Counted from the stretch's first letter, positions 8,491-17,205 are shown. The stretch: DNA of 64,000 bases from JBBQZO01 sp038207625 (GCA_038207625.1 JBBQZO010000031.1:13727-77726); one strand, 5' to 3'. Notes: a model not told the origin generated them from the sequence alone. Made by a program: numbers and translations.

Positions 8491-9831
8491 CTAATCGCGG
8501 ATATCGAGCGCCCGATTCAGGCTCAGAGCGGCCAGCGAACAGACCGCGCCCGACAGCAGGTACAAGCCGACATACACCAGGCCGAACTTGGCCGCCAGGA
8601 TCAGCGCGACCAGCGGTGCGAAGCCGGCGCCGACCAGCCAGGACAGGTCGGACGTGATGGCCGCGCCCGTGTAACGGTAGCGCGCCGGGAAGTTGGCGGT
8701 CACCGCGCCGGAGGCCTGGCCGTACGACAAGCCCAGCAAGGTGAAGCCGAGCAGGATGAAGGTGTTCTGGCCCGATTCGCCGCCATTCATCAGCGACGGC
8801 ACGAAAAAGCTGAACACGGCGATCAGGCCGGCCAGCGTGCCCAGCGTGGTGCGCCGGCCCACCCGGTCGGCGATCAGGCCGGAGGCGACCACACCGGCTG
8901 CCATCAAGGCCACGCCGATCATCTGGATCATCAAGAAGCCCGTCACCGAGCGCGGCGAATACAGGCTGATCCACGACAGCGGAAACACCGTCACCAGATG
9001 GAACAAGGCGTAACTGGCCAGTGCCGCCAGCGCGCCGATCAGCACATTGCGTCCCTGCGAGCGGCTCATTTCACCGAACGGGGTCGGCTGCAACTCCTGC
9101 TCTTCGAGCAGGCGCGCGTATTCATTGGTTGAAATGAGGCGCAGGCGGGCGAACAGCGCCACCACGTTGATGGCGAAGGCCACATAGAACGGATAGCGCC
9201 AGCCCCAATCGAGGAAATCGGCGCTGACCACGTTCGACAACAGGTACCAGAACACCCCGGCGGCGATCACGAAGCCGACCGGCGCGCCCAATTGGCCCAG
9301 CATCGCATACCAGCCGCGCCGATTGGCCGGCGCATTTAACGCCAGCAGTGACGGCAAACCGTCCCACGAGCCGCCCAGCGCCAGCCCCTGGCCCACGCGC
9401 AGCAGCGCCAACAACACGATCGCCTTGCTGCCCAGTTGCCCGTAGGTGGGCAGGAAGGCCATGCCGGCGGTCGATACGCCCAGCAAGAACAGCGCCGCCG
9501 TCAGCTTGACCTCGCGTCCGTAACGGCGCTGGATCGCCATCGAGATCGCGGTGCCCAGCGGCCTTGCAATAAAGGCAAAAGAAAAAATGCCGAACGCGTA
9601 CAGCGTGCCGGTGAGCCGGTCCGCGAACGGGAAAAATACCGACGGAAACACCAACACCGAGGCGATCGCGTAGACAAAAAAGTCGAAATACTCGGAGGCG
9701 CGTCCGATGACGACGCCGACGGCGATCTCGCCCGGCGAAATCGGATCGTGATCGGCGTTGATCCTGCGCGCATCGGCGCTGATCCCTGGGCTATCGGCTG
9801 AGTAACTGGCCTGGGTAACGGTACTGGACAT
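8491..9831 (-). CDS. MFS transporter, metabolite:H+ symporter (MHS) type
   Basis: 446 residues when started at the ATG at 9831, which has GGAGAC about 8 nt upstream; the frame is open further back to 9894 but those residues look non-coding. About twelve membrane segments, and the first begins with the MHS-like pattern ASEYFDFFVYAIASVLVFPS. The loop motif after TM2 (FIARPLGTAISM) and the charged loop RYGREVKLTAALFLLG are typical of ShiA/ProP/KgtP relatives. It would import an organic acid or similar metabolite with protons; the substrate cannot be read from sequence. Divergent from cyoA across about 150 bp. Confidence 0.82.
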   Translation of the reverse strand: MSSTVTQASYSADSPGISADARRINADHDPISPGEIAVGVVIGRASEYFDFFVYAIASVLVFPSVFFPFADRLTGTLYAFGIFSFAFIARPLGTAISMAIQRRYGREVKLTAALFLLGVSTAGMAFLPTYGQLGSKAIVLLALLRVGQGLALGGSWDGLPSLLALNAPANRRGWYAMLGQLGAPVGFVIAAGVFWYLLSNVVSADFLDWGWRYPFYVAFAINVVALFARLRLISTNEYARLLEEQELQPTPFGEMSRSQGRNVLIGALAALASYALFHLVTVFPLSWISLYSPRSVTGFLMIQMIGVALMAAGVVASGLIADRVGRRTTLGTLAGLIAVFSFFVPSLMNGGESGQNTFILLGFTLLGLSYGQASGAVTANFPARYRYTGAAITSDLSWLVGAGFAPLVALILAAKFGLVYVGLYLLSGAVCSLAALSLNRALDIRD

Positions 9832-9905
9832 GGCGATGGTCTCCTGCGTGTATATATTATTTAGCGGCCCTGACAACAGCCTTGACCTAATCATGCACCA
9901 GGGTA

Positions 9906-9918
9906 GGACAATTTGTCC
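9906..9918. promoter_or_regulatory. Short inverted repeat in the MFS/cyo divergent region
   Basis: GGACA-ATT-TGTCC, a perfect 5-bp inverted repeat with 3-bp centre, lies about 70 bp upstream of cyoA and 75 bp upstream of the divergent MFS gene. It could be an operator. No convincing -35/-10 pair could be fixed next to it. Confidence 0.3.
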
Positions 9919-9985
9919 AATCGCGCGCGTGACGTGAACTATGTAAAGTGCGAGACTCGACCGACTTTTGACCGAACCTTATCGC

Positions 9986-10993
9986 ATGATGCCCCTATTT
10001 GCCCGTCGCGGGCTGTACTTATTGCCACTCTTCTGCCTGACCGCGTGCAACAGCGTCGTCATGAAACCGTCCGGCGATATCGCCGTCCAGCAAGCGCATC
10101 TGATTGTCGTTTCGACACTACTGATGTTGCTCATTATCGTGCCGGTCATCGCACTGACGATTCTGTTCGCCTGGCGTTATCGGAAAAACAATACGGCCGC
10201 CACGTATACGCCCGACTGGGACCATTCGACCCGGCTCGAACTGGTGATCTGGGGCGCGCCCCTGCTGATCATCATCGCGCTGGGCCTGGTGACGTGGATC
10301 AGCACCCACGTGCTCGACCCGTACCGCCCGCTGCAGCGTCTGGATGCCAACCGGCCTATTCCGGCCGGCACCAAGCCCTTGCTGGTGGAAGTGGTCGCGC
10401 TCGACTGGAAATGGCTGTTCATCTATCCGGAACTGGGCATCGCCACCGTCAACGAACTGGTCGCCCCGGTCGATGTGCCGGTGCGCTTCAAGATCAGCGC
10501 GTCGACGGTGATGAACTCGTTCTACATTCCCGCGCTGGCCGGTCAGATCTACGCGATGCCGGGCATGCAGACGACACTCAACGCGGTGATCAACCAGCCT
10601 GGCGAGTTTGACGGTTTCTCGGCCAACTACAGCGGCGCCGGTTTCTCCGACATGAAATTCAAGTTTGTCGCCCGCGATGCGGCCGGTTTCGACGCCTGGG
10701 TCAAGTCGGTCAAGACGGCCGGCGGCACGCTCGACCGGGCCGGCTATTTGCAGCTTGAAAAACCCAGCATCCGCGACGCGGTGCACCGTTACGCGGCCGT
10801 CGACGCTGGCTTGTTCAACGCCGTCGTCGAGCGTTGTGTCGCGCCGGGCAGCGTCTGCATGAGCGCGATGATGGCCCACGACGCGATGCAAAACTCAGCA
10901 AAAACCAATGCGATGCCAGCCAAGCTGGCCCAAGCCGGCGCCATCTGCGCCACGCCATCCATTTCAGCGAAGACGAACGATGCAAAACAATAA
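9986..10993 (+). CDS. cyoA: Cytochrome o ubiquinol oxidase subunit II
   Basis: 335 residues from ATG 9986 (a TTG at 9968 and ATG at 9989 are alternatives). Signal peptide with lipobox (LFCLTAC) gives a lipid-anchored subunit II, as in CyoA. Two membrane helices follow (LLMLLIIVPVIALTILFAW and LLIIIALGLVTWI), then the cupredoxin-like periplasmic domain containing VVALDWKWLFIYPE and NSFYIPALAGQIYAMPGM. The CuA ligands of cytochrome c oxidases are absent, as expected for a quinol oxidase. First gene of a cyoABCD-surf1-regBA run. Confidence 0.93.
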   Translation: MMPLFARRGLYLLPLFCLTACNSVVMKPSGDIAVQQAHLIVVSTLLMLLIIVPVIALTILFAWRYRKNNTAATYTPDWDHSTRLELVIWGAPLLIIIALGLVTWISTHVLDPYRPLQRLDANRPIPAGTKPLLVEVVALDWKWLFIYPELGIATVNELVAPVDVPVRFKISASTVMNSFYIPALAGQIYAMPGMQTTLNAVINQPGEFDGFSANYSGAGFSDMKFKFVARDAAGFDAWVKSVKTAGGTLDRAGYLQLEKPSIRDAVHRYAAVDAGLFNAVVERCVAPGSVCMSAMMAHDAMQNSAKTNAMPAKLAQAGAICATPSISAKTNDAKQ

Positions 10994-12983
10994 TGACCTG
11001 ACCACCCTGCTGTTCGGGCGGCTCAGCTGGGAAGCCATCCCCTACCACGAGCCGATTCTGCTCGCCACCTTCATCATGGTCGCCCTGGGCGGCCTGGGCA
11101 TGCTCGCGCTGATCACCCGCTATCAGTTGTGGGGCACCTTGTGGCGCGACTGGATCACTAGCATCGACCACAAGAAAATCGGCATCATGTACATCATCTT
11201 CGGCCTGGTGATGCTGCTGCGCGGCTTCGCCGATGCCTTGATGATGCGCGCCCAGCAGGCGATGGCGTTCGGCGATTCGGCCGGCTTCCTGCCGCCGCAC
11301 CACTACGACCAGATCTTCACTGCGCATGGCGTGATCATGATCTTCTTTGTCGCCATGCCTTTGGTGACCGGCCTGATGAACTACGTGGTGCCGCTGCAGA
11401 TCGGCGCGCGCGACGTGGCCTTCCCGTTCCTGAACAACTTCAGCTTCTGGATGACCGCATTCGGCGGCGGCCTGACCATGCTGTCGCTGTTCGTGGGCGA
11501 ATTCGCACGCACCGGCTGGCTCGCTTACCCACCGCTGTCGGGCATCATGGCCAGCCCCGATTCAGGCGTCGACTACTACATCTGGTCGCTGCAAATCGCC
11601 GGCGTGGGCACGCTGCTGTCGGGCGTGAACCTGATCGCCACCATCGTCAAGATGCGCGCGCCGGGCATGGGCCTGATGAAGATGCCGATCTTCACCTGGA
11701 CCGCGCTGTGCACCAACGTGCTGATCGTGGCCGCCTTCCCTGTCCTGACGGCCGTGCTGGGCATGCTCTCGCTCGACCGCATGGTCGGCACCCACTTCTT
11801 CACCAGCGACCTGGGCGGCAACGCCATGATGTACGTGAACCTGATCTGGATCTGGGGCCACCCCGAGGTGTACATCCTGATCCTGCCGGCCTTCGGCATC
11901 TTCTCCGAAGTGGTCGCGACCTTCTGCGACAAGCGCCTGTTCGGCTACACCTCGATGGTGTACGCCACCGTCGTCATCACCATCTTGTCCTATCTGGTAT
12001 GGCTGCACCACTTCTTCACGATGGGTTCGGGCGCCAGCGTCAACTCCTTCTTCGGCATCACGACGATGATCATCTCGATCCCGACCGGCGCGAAGATCTT
12101 CAACTGGCTGTTTACGATGTACCGCGGACGCATCCGCTTCGAGCTGCCAATGATGTGGACGATCGCCTTCATGATCACCTTCGTCATCGGCGGCATGACC
12201 GGTGTGCTGCTGGCGGTGCCGTCGGCCGACTTCGTGCTGCATAACAGCCTGTTCCTGATCGCCCACTTCCACAACGTGATCATTGGCGGCGTGCTGTTCG
12301 GCCTGTTCGCCGGCATCAACTACTGGTTCCCGAAAGCGTTCGGCTTCAAGCTCGATCCGTTCTGGGGCAAGTGCTCGTTCTGGTTCTGGGTCATCGGTTT
12401 CTACCTGGCCTTCATGCCGCTGTACGTGCTCGGCCTGATGGGCGTGACGCGCCGCCTGAATCACTTCGACGACCCGTCGCTGCAGATCTGGTTCGTTATC
12501 GCCGCCATCGGCGCGCTGCTGATCTTGCTGGGCATCGTGTCGATGCTGGTGCAGTTCGCCGTCAGCTACCTGCGCCGCGATGCGCTGCGCGACGTCACCG
12601 GTGACCCGTGGGGTGGCCGCACGCTTGAATGGTCGACGTCGTCGCCGCCGCCCGACTACAACTTCGCGTTCACCCCGCAGGTGTACGAGAACGACAGCTG
12701 GTCGCACATGAAGGCCAATCAGTACCAGCGTCCGCGCACAGGTTTCGATGCGATCCACATGCCCAAGAACACCGGCGCCGGTTTCATCATCGCCGCCCTG
12801 AGCGCCGTGGTCGGCTTTGCGCTGATCTGGCACATGTGGCTCGTCGCCGGTATCGGCATGGTGGCCATGCTGGCCGCCGTGATCGCCCACACCTTTAATT
12901 ATCAACGCGACTATTACATCCCTGCGGACGAAGTCATCCGCACGGAAGACGCACGCACCCGTTTGCTGGACGCCCATGCCTGA
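10980..12983 (+). CDS. cyoB: Cytochrome o ubiquinol oxidase subunit I
   Basis: 667 residues, close to the usual CyoB length. The ATG at 10980 overlaps the cyoA 3' end by 14 bp. Catalytic haem-copper signatures are intact: WGHPEVYIL (CuB His and its cross-linked Tyr), VWLHHFFTMG (two CuB His), and IAHFHNVIIGG (haem axial His residues). Reduces oxygen to water with ubiquinol and pumps protons across the inner membrane. Two additional hydrophobic segments at the C-terminus (AALSAVVGFALIWHMWLV) fit CyoB rather than a cytochrome c oxidase. Confidence 0.96.
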   Translation: MQNNNDLTTLLFGRLSWEAIPYHEPILLATFIMVALGGLGMLALITRYQLWGTLWRDWITSIDHKKIGIMYIIFGLVMLLRGFADALMMRAQQAMAFGDSAGFLPPHHYDQIFTAHGVIMIFFVAMPLVTGLMNYVVPLQIGARDVAFPFLNNFSFWMTAFGGGLTMLSLFVGEFARTGWLAYPPLSGIMASPDSGVDYYIWSLQIAGVGTLLSGVNLIATIVKMRAPGMGLMKMPIFTWTALCTNVLIVAAFPVLTAVLGMLSLDRMVGTHFFTSDLGGNAMMYVNLIWIWGHPEVYILILPAFGIFSEVVATFCDKRLFGYTSMVYATVVITILSYLVWLHHFFTMGSGASVNSFFGITTMIISIPTGAKIFNWLFTMYRGRIRFELPMMWTIAFMITFVIGGMTGVLLAVPSADFVLHNSLFLIAHFHNVIIGGVLFGLFAGINYWFPKAFGFKLDPFWGKCSFWFWVIGFYLAFMPLYVLGLMGVTRRLNHFDDPSLQIWFVIAAIGALLILLGIVSMLVQFAVSYLRRDALRDVTGDPWGGRTLEWSTSSPPPDYNFAFTPQVYENDSWSHMKANQYQRPRTGFDAIHMPKNTGAGFIIAALSAVVGFALIWHMWLVAGIGMVAMLAAVIAHTFNYQRDYYIPADEVIRTEDARTRLLDAHA

Positions 12984-13614
12984 GATGACCGCCCCACTCG
13001 CCACCGGCCACGCGCCGGCTGACAACAGCGCACGTTTTTACGTGCGTGAACACCACCCGGAAAACGGCACGCTGCTCGGATTCTGGCTTTACCTGATGAG
13101 CGACTGCCTGGTCTTCGCCTGCCTGTTCGCGGCCTACGCCGTGCTGGGACGCAGCTATGCGGGCGGACCGTCCGGCGCCGAACTGTTCGACCTGCCGCTG
13201 GTGGCGGTGAACACATCGCTACTGCTGCTGTCGTCGATCACCTACGGCTTTGCGATGCTGGAAATGCAAAACAAACGCCTGCGCGCCACCTTGATCTGGC
13301 TGGGCGTGACCGGCTTGCTGGGCGCCGGCTTCATCGGCCTCGAGCTGTTCGAGTTCGTCCACCTGATCAGCGAAGGCGCCGGTCCCCAGCGCAGCGGTTT
13401 CCTGACCGCGTTCTTCGCGCTGGTCGGCACCCACGGCCTGCACGTGAGCTTTGGTATCATCTGGCTGGTGACGCTGATGGTCCAGCTGAAAAAGCATGGC
13501 CTGACGCCGGAAAACGGCCGTCGTCTGATGTGCCTGTCGATGTTCTGGCACTTTCTCGACGTCGTCTGGATCGGCGTCTTCACCTTTGTCTACCTGATGG
13601 GAGTGCTGCCATGA
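12976..13614 (+). CDS. cyoC: Cytochrome o ubiquinol oxidase subunit III
   Basis: 212 residues, five membrane helices, overlapping cyoB by 8 bp. Conserved subunit III features are visible: GFWLYLMSDCLVFACLFAAY, the Glu-containing helix GLELFEFVHLI, and GTHGLHVSFGIIWL, then a terminal SMFWHFLDVVWIGVFTFVYL. Structural subunit of the haem-copper quinol oxidase. Confidence 0.95.
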   Translation: MPEMTAPLATGHAPADNSARFYVREHHPENGTLLGFWLYLMSDCLVFACLFAAYAVLGRSYAGGPSGAELFDLPLVAVNTSLLLLSSITYGFAMLEMQNKRLRATLIWLGVTGLLGAGFIGLELFEFVHLISEGAGPQRSGFLTAFFALVGTHGLHVSFGIIWLVTLMVQLKKHGLTPENGRRLMCLSMFWHFLDVVWIGVFTFVYLMGVLP

Positions 13615-14003
13615 GCGCGCATACACACGACGCACACGACGCCCATGGCGCGCACGACGCGCACGCGCCCCACTCGACGCTGCGCGGCTACGCCACCGGC
13701 TTCGTGCTGGCGGTGCTGCTGACGGCGATTCCGTTCTGGCTGGTGATGGGCAAGGTATTCGCCGATTCCAGCACCACCGGCTTCGTGCTGCTGGGTCTGG
13801 CGACGGTGCAGATCGTCGTCCACATGATCTACTTCCTGCACATGAACACCAAGTCCGAAGGCGGCTGGTCGATGCTGGCCCTGCTGTTTACGATGATGCT
13901 GGTGGTGATCATGTTGAGCGGCTCGATCTGGGTCATGTACCACCTCAATCACAATATGATGCCGGGCATGATGAACGAAATGAGCACGCACGCCGCCTCA
14001 TGA
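13611..14003 (+). CDS. cyoD: Cytochrome o ubiquinol oxidase subunit IV with His-rich N-terminus
   Basis: 130 residues; the ATG at 13611 makes an ATGA overlap with cyoC and is preferred to the upstream in-frame ATG at 13530. Three membrane helices (LAVLLTAIPFWLVMG, GFVLLGLATVQIVVHMIYFL, LFTMMLVVIMLSGSIWVMY) are characteristic of CyoD. The first 22 residues are unusually His-rich, with repeated HDAH units (MSAHTHDAHDAHGAHDAH), which may bind metal (inference). Confidence 0.93.
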   Translation: MSAHTHDAHDAHGAHDAHAPHSTLRGYATGFVLAVLLTAIPFWLVMGKVFADSSTTGFVLLGLATVQIVVHMIYFLHMNTKSEGGWSMLALLFTMMLVVIMLSGSIWVMYHLNHNMMPGMMNEMSTHAAS

Positions 14004-14746
14004 GCGATGGGCCCGCCGGCGCTGTGCGTTCGCGCCGTGCGCGCCTGATCGTGGCCGGCGCCGCCGCCTTGCTGTGCGCCGCCCTGATCGCGCTGGGTAG
14101 CTGGCAAGTGCAGCGCCTGCAGTGGAAAACGGCACTGATCGAACGCGTCGAACAGCGCGTGCATGCGGCGCCCGGCGCCGCTCCCGGCCCGGATTCCTGG
14201 GCTGGCCTGAACAAACAACAGGACGAATACCGCCATGTGCACGTGGACGGGCAGTTTCTCGACCATCTCGCCACGCGCGTGCAGGCGTCCACCGAATTGG
14301 GCGCCGGTTTCTGGCTGCTCACCCCCTTGCGACGCGACGACGGCAGCGTCGTGCTGGTCAATCGGGGCTTCCTGCCCGCCGGCGCGACCGACGTGGCACC
14401 GGGCGGACGCACCAGCCTGAGCGGGCTGCTGCGCATCAGCGAGCCGGCCGGCGCCTTCCTGCGCCACAACGACGCCGCAGCGAACCGCTGGTATTCGCGC
14501 GACGTGGCCGCGATCGGCGCCGCGCGCGCCCTGACGCGCCTGGCCCCCTACTTCATCGATCAGGATGGCGCCGCCGGGGACGCGGCGCATCAGCAGCCCG
14601 CGCGCGCGCCGACGGTGCCGGTTGGCGGCCTGACGGTGATATCCTTCAACAACAACCATCTGGCGTACGCGCTGACCTGGTATGCGTTGGCACTGATGGC
14701 CGGCGGCGCGTGCTATCTCGTGCTGCGCGAACGCCGCGCCGACTGA
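14000..14746 (+). CDS. SURF1-family oxidase assembly protein
   Basis: 248 residues with SURF1 topology: one N-terminal helix (LLCAALIALGSWQVQRLQWK, including the family motif GxWQxxRxxWK) and one near the C-terminus (YALTWYALALMAGG), with a periplasmic domain between containing LLTPLRRDDGSVVLVNRGF. SURF1 helps insert haem a/a-type cofactors into haem-copper oxidases. ATGA overlap with cyoD. SURF1 dedicated to a quinol oxidase is known in Paracoccus (Surf1q). No cyoE (haem O synthase) follows, so haem O/A supply is encoded elsewhere. Confidence 0.9.
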   Translation: MSDGPAGAVRSRRARLIVAGAAALLCAALIALGSWQVQRLQWKTALIERVEQRVHAAPGAAPGPDSWAGLNKQQDEYRHVHVDGQFLDHLATRVQASTELGAGFWLLTPLRRDDGSVVLVNRGFLPAGATDVAPGGRTSLSGLLRISEPAGAFLRHNDAAANRWYSRDVAAIGAARALTRLAPYFIDQDGAAGDAAHQQPARAPTVPVGGLTVISFNNNHLAYALTWYALALMAGGACYLVLRERRAD

Positions 14747-14778
14747 GCGCCCTGGCAACACTGTTGAAAGATTTAACC

Positions 14779-14808
14779 ATGCACGCAACATCGACGGACG
14801 CGCCTTGA
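14779..14808 (+). CDS. Possible 9-codon leader peptide ahead of the sensor kinase
   Basis: ATG 14779 opens a 9-codon ORF, MHATSTDAP, whose TGA at 14806-14808 overlaps the kinase TTG start (TTGA). AAAG at 14767-14770 could act as a weak ribosome site. Translational coupling would explain use of a TTG start. Speculative. Confidence 0.3.
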   Translation: MHATSTDAP

Positions 14809-16115
14809 ACCTGGCGCAGCTCGGAACGGCCCCGCTGGAACACGGCGCCGGTTATCGCAACATGCAGCAGCTGATCCAGCTGCGCTGGATCGCCGTGGTC
14901 GGCCAGATCACCACGATCGCCACCGTCAGCCTGGGCTTCGGCGTGCCGCTGCCGCTGCCGCCGATGCTGCGCGTGCTGCTGCTGCTGATCGCGTTCAATA
15001 TCTTCAGCCACCTGCGCTGGCACGAACAGACCAACGTCGACAACCGCCAGATCTTTCTGGCGCTGCTGATGGACGTGTCCTGCCTGAGCGCGCAGCTGTA
15101 TCTGAGCGGAGGCATCAGCAATCCCTTCGTGTTCCTGTACCTGCTGCAAATCATCCTCAGCGCCGTGTTGCTGACGGCCCGCTCCACCTGGTTCATCGTC
15201 AGCATCGTCGGCCTGTGTCTGCTCGTGCTGGCGATGTGGTCCAAGCCGCTGGCGCTGCCGCTGGACCACGCGCGCGGGATCGCGAGCCTGTACATCCAGG
15301 GCATCCTGATCAGCTTCGCCGTCAACGCGGCGCTGCTGGTGGTGTTCATCACACGCATCAACGGCAACCTGCGCGCCGGCGACGCCCAGCTGGCCGCTCT
15401 GCGCCAGCGCGCCGCCGAGGAAGAACATATCGTGCGCATGGGTCTATTGGCGTCCGGCGCGGCGCACGAACTGGGCACGCCGCTGGCGACGCTGGCGGTG
15501 ATCCTGGGCGACTGGCGCCGCATGCCCGAATTTGCCAACACCCCTGAGCTGCTGGGCGAAATCGGCGAAATGCAGGCGCAACTGCAGCGCTGCAAAACCA
15601 TCGTCAGTGGCATCTTGCTGTCGGCCGGCGAAGCGCGCGGCGAATCGTCGGTCAAGACCAGCATCAAGCTCTTCCTCGACCAGCTAGTCGAGGAATGGCG
15701 TGTCAGCCGCCCCATCATCGAATTTAGCTTCGACAACCAGATCGAGCAGGACATGGCGGTGGTGTCGGACTCCACCATCAAGCAGATGATCTGGAATGTG
15801 CTCGACAATGCGCTTGAGGCGTCGCCCCGCTGCGTGCGGCTGCGCGCCAGCCGCGGCGGCGACCAGCTGACGCTGGTGGTCACCGATACGGGCCCAGGGT
15901 TCGCGCCCGGCATGCTGGACCAGTTCGGCAAGCCTTACCAGTCGACCAAAGGGCGGCCCGGTGGCGGGCTGGGACTGTTCCTGGTCGTGAATGTCGCGCG
16001 CACCCTGGGCGGCGCCGTGCAGGCCCGCAATCTCCCCGACGGGGGCGCGTCGGTGCAGATCACATTGCCGCTGTCGGCGATCGCGTTTGAACGGGGAGAA
16101 CAGCATGAGCGCTGA
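14805..16115 (+). CDS. regB: Redox-sensing histidine kinase of the RegB/PrrB/RoxS type
   Basis: 436 residues from TTG 14805; ATG 14862 (MQQLIQLRW) is the alternative, but the intervening residues look coding. Six membrane segments hold the quinone-site signature GGISNPF at 102-108. The phosphoacceptor is H221 in SGAAHELGTPL, and a cysteine in LQRCKTI (C263) sits where the redox-active Cys of RegB is found. The ATPase domain has NALEAS, DTGPGF and GGLGLFLV. In known systems RegB senses the quinone pool and phosphorylates RegA to adjust respiratory genes. Directly behind cyoABCD-surf1, so it probably controls this oxidase. Confidence 0.88.
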   Translation: MNLAQLGTAPLEHGAGYRNMQQLIQLRWIAVVGQITTIATVSLGFGVPLPLPPMLRVLLLLIAFNIFSHLRWHEQTNVDNRQIFLALLMDVSCLSAQLYLSGGISNPFVFLYLLQIILSAVLLTARSTWFIVSIVGLCLLVLAMWSKPLALPLDHARGIASLYIQGILISFAVNAALLVVFITRINGNLRAGDAQLAALRQRAAEEEHIVRMGLLASGAAHELGTPLATLAVILGDWRRMPEFANTPELLGEIGEMQAQLQRCKTIVSGILLSAGEARGESSVKTSIKLFLDQLVEEWRVSRPIIEFSFDNQIEQDMAVVSDSTIKQMIWNVLDNALEASPRCVRLRASRGGDQLTLVVTDTGPGFAPGMLDQFGKPYQSTKGRPGGGLGLFLVVNVARTLGGAVQARNLPDGGASVQITLPLSAIAFERGEQHER

Positions 16116-16641
16116 ACGTCTGCTGTTGGTCATCGAGGACGACGCCGACTTCGCGCGCACGCTGTGCCGCTCGTTCGAACGGCGTCAGTACCGCGTACTG
16201 CACGCGGCCAATTTCGAGGAAGCCAAGGCGTTGCTGCTGACGCACACGCCCGGTTACGCGGTGGTCGACCTGAAACTGACGGGCAACCTGTCCGGACTGG
16301 CCTGCGTGCAGATGCTGCACGCGCACGATGCGGCCATGTTGATCGTGGTGCTGACCGGTTTTGCCAGCATCGGCACGGCGGTCGAAGCGATCAAGCTGGG
16401 CGCCTGCCAGTACCTGGCCAAGCCATCGAACACCGACGACATTGAGGCCGCCTTCGGACACTCGGTGGGCAGCACTGAACTGGCGCTGACCGAGCGTCCC
16501 ACCTCGATCAAGACGCTGGAATGGGAGCGCATCCACGCGGTGCTGGCCGAGACCGAGTTCAATATTTCCGAGGCGGCGCGCCGGCTAGGCATGCACCGCC
16601 GCACGCTGGCGCGCAAGCTCGAAAAGCAGCGGGTCAAGTAG
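16105..16641 (+). CDS. regA: Response regulator of the RegA/PrrA/ActR type
   Basis: 178 residues; ATG 16105 is preceded by GGGGAGAA and overlaps the kinase gene by 11 bp. Receiver domain with acidic pocket VIEDDADF, phosphoacceptor D55 in VVDLKL, conserved Thr in VLTGFAS and Lys in YLAKPSN. The C-terminal ~45 residues are a Fis-type helix-turn-helix (ISEAARRLGMHRRTLARKL), the RegA DNA-binding motif. Length and the absence of any central ATPase domain match RegA rather than NtrC. Cognate partner of the adjacent kinase. Confidence 0.9.
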   Translation: MSAERLLLVIEDDADFARTLCRSFERRQYRVLHAANFEEAKALLLTHTPGYAVVDLKLTGNLSGLACVQMLHAHDAAMLIVVLTGFASIGTAVEAIKLGACQYLAKPSNTDDIEAAFGHSVGSTELALTERPTSIKTLEWERIHAVLAETEFNISEAARRLGMHRRTLARKLEKQRVK

Positions 16642-16712
16642 GCGGCGACGCCGGCGACGACGCGGACAGGCCACGGTGTAGCAGCGCAGCGTCCTCTGAT
16701 GCAGCAATCTCA

Positions 16713-16910
16713 GCGTTTAGCGTTTAGCGTTTAGCGTTTAGCGTTTAGCGTTTAGCGTTTAGCGTTTAGCGTTTAGCGTTTAGCGTTTAGCGTTTAGCGT
16801 TTAGCTTTAGCGTTTAGCGTTTAGCGTTTAGCGTTTAGCGTTTAGCGTTTAGCGTTTAGCGTTTAGCGTTTAGCGTTTAGCGTTTAGCGTTTAGCGTTTA
16901 GCGTTTAGCG
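16713..16910. repeat. Heptanucleotide tandem repeat (GCGTTTA) x 28
   Basis: 198 bp of uninterrupted GCGTTTA units: 13 perfect copies (16713-16803), one 6-nt copy GCTTTA lacking a G (16804-16809), 14 perfect copies (16810-16907) and a partial GCG. A 7-bp unit cycles through all frames; TAG appears in all three forward frames and TAA in the reverse ones, so it cannot be coding. It sits between convergent regA and a small Cys-protein gene. Perfection of the copies implies recent slippage, so copy number is probably variable between strains. Confidence 0.97.
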
Positions 16911-17007
16911 ATACCTTGCCGTGCGCGGCGAGTACGCGCACCAGCGCCGCTCTGCCCCGTCATCAAGACGTGCCAGATATCGCACGCCGCGCCGGGCGAA
17001 AAGCAGA

Positions 17008-17205
17008 CTAGATCGTACCCTGTCTGCCACCCGTTTTTCCGGCAATGGCAATCTCCTCCAAATCGTCACCTGGCGCCAGCGATAGCTCACTGGTAGGCAC
17101 TGCAATGTCCTTTTTGCGCTGGCAGCCGGGCGTTTTGCAGTGCTCTCCGTCGCCCAATTCCATGTAGGCGGGACAGTTCTTGAATTCATGATCGATGCAG
17201 GGCAT
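17008..17205 (-). CDS. Small four-cysteine protein of unknown function
   Basis: 65 residues. The ATG at 17205 has a GGAG Shine-Dalgarno 5 nt upstream (complement of 17211-17214); the longer open frame to 17412 has no such support. Cysteines at 3, 11, 23 and 28 occur in the half MPCIDHEFKNCPAY and HCKTPGC and could form a metal or disulfide site; the rest is acidic then basic (SLAPGDDLEEIAIAGKTGG). No signal peptide, so probably cytoplasmic. I do not recognise a family. Confidence 0.65.
   Translation of the reverse strand: MPCIDHEFKNCPAYMELGDGEHCKTPGCQRKKDIAVPTSELSLAPGDDLEEIAIAGKTGGRQGTI

Noticed and set aside
11562..13025. Long minus-strand ORF across cyoB
   Set aside because: Antisense to an unmistakable haem-copper oxidase; composition typical of high-GC shadows.
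16713..16910. CRISPR array or telomere-like repeat
   Set aside because: Head-to-tail heptamers with no spacers, and no telomere context in a bacterial chromosome with genes on both sides.
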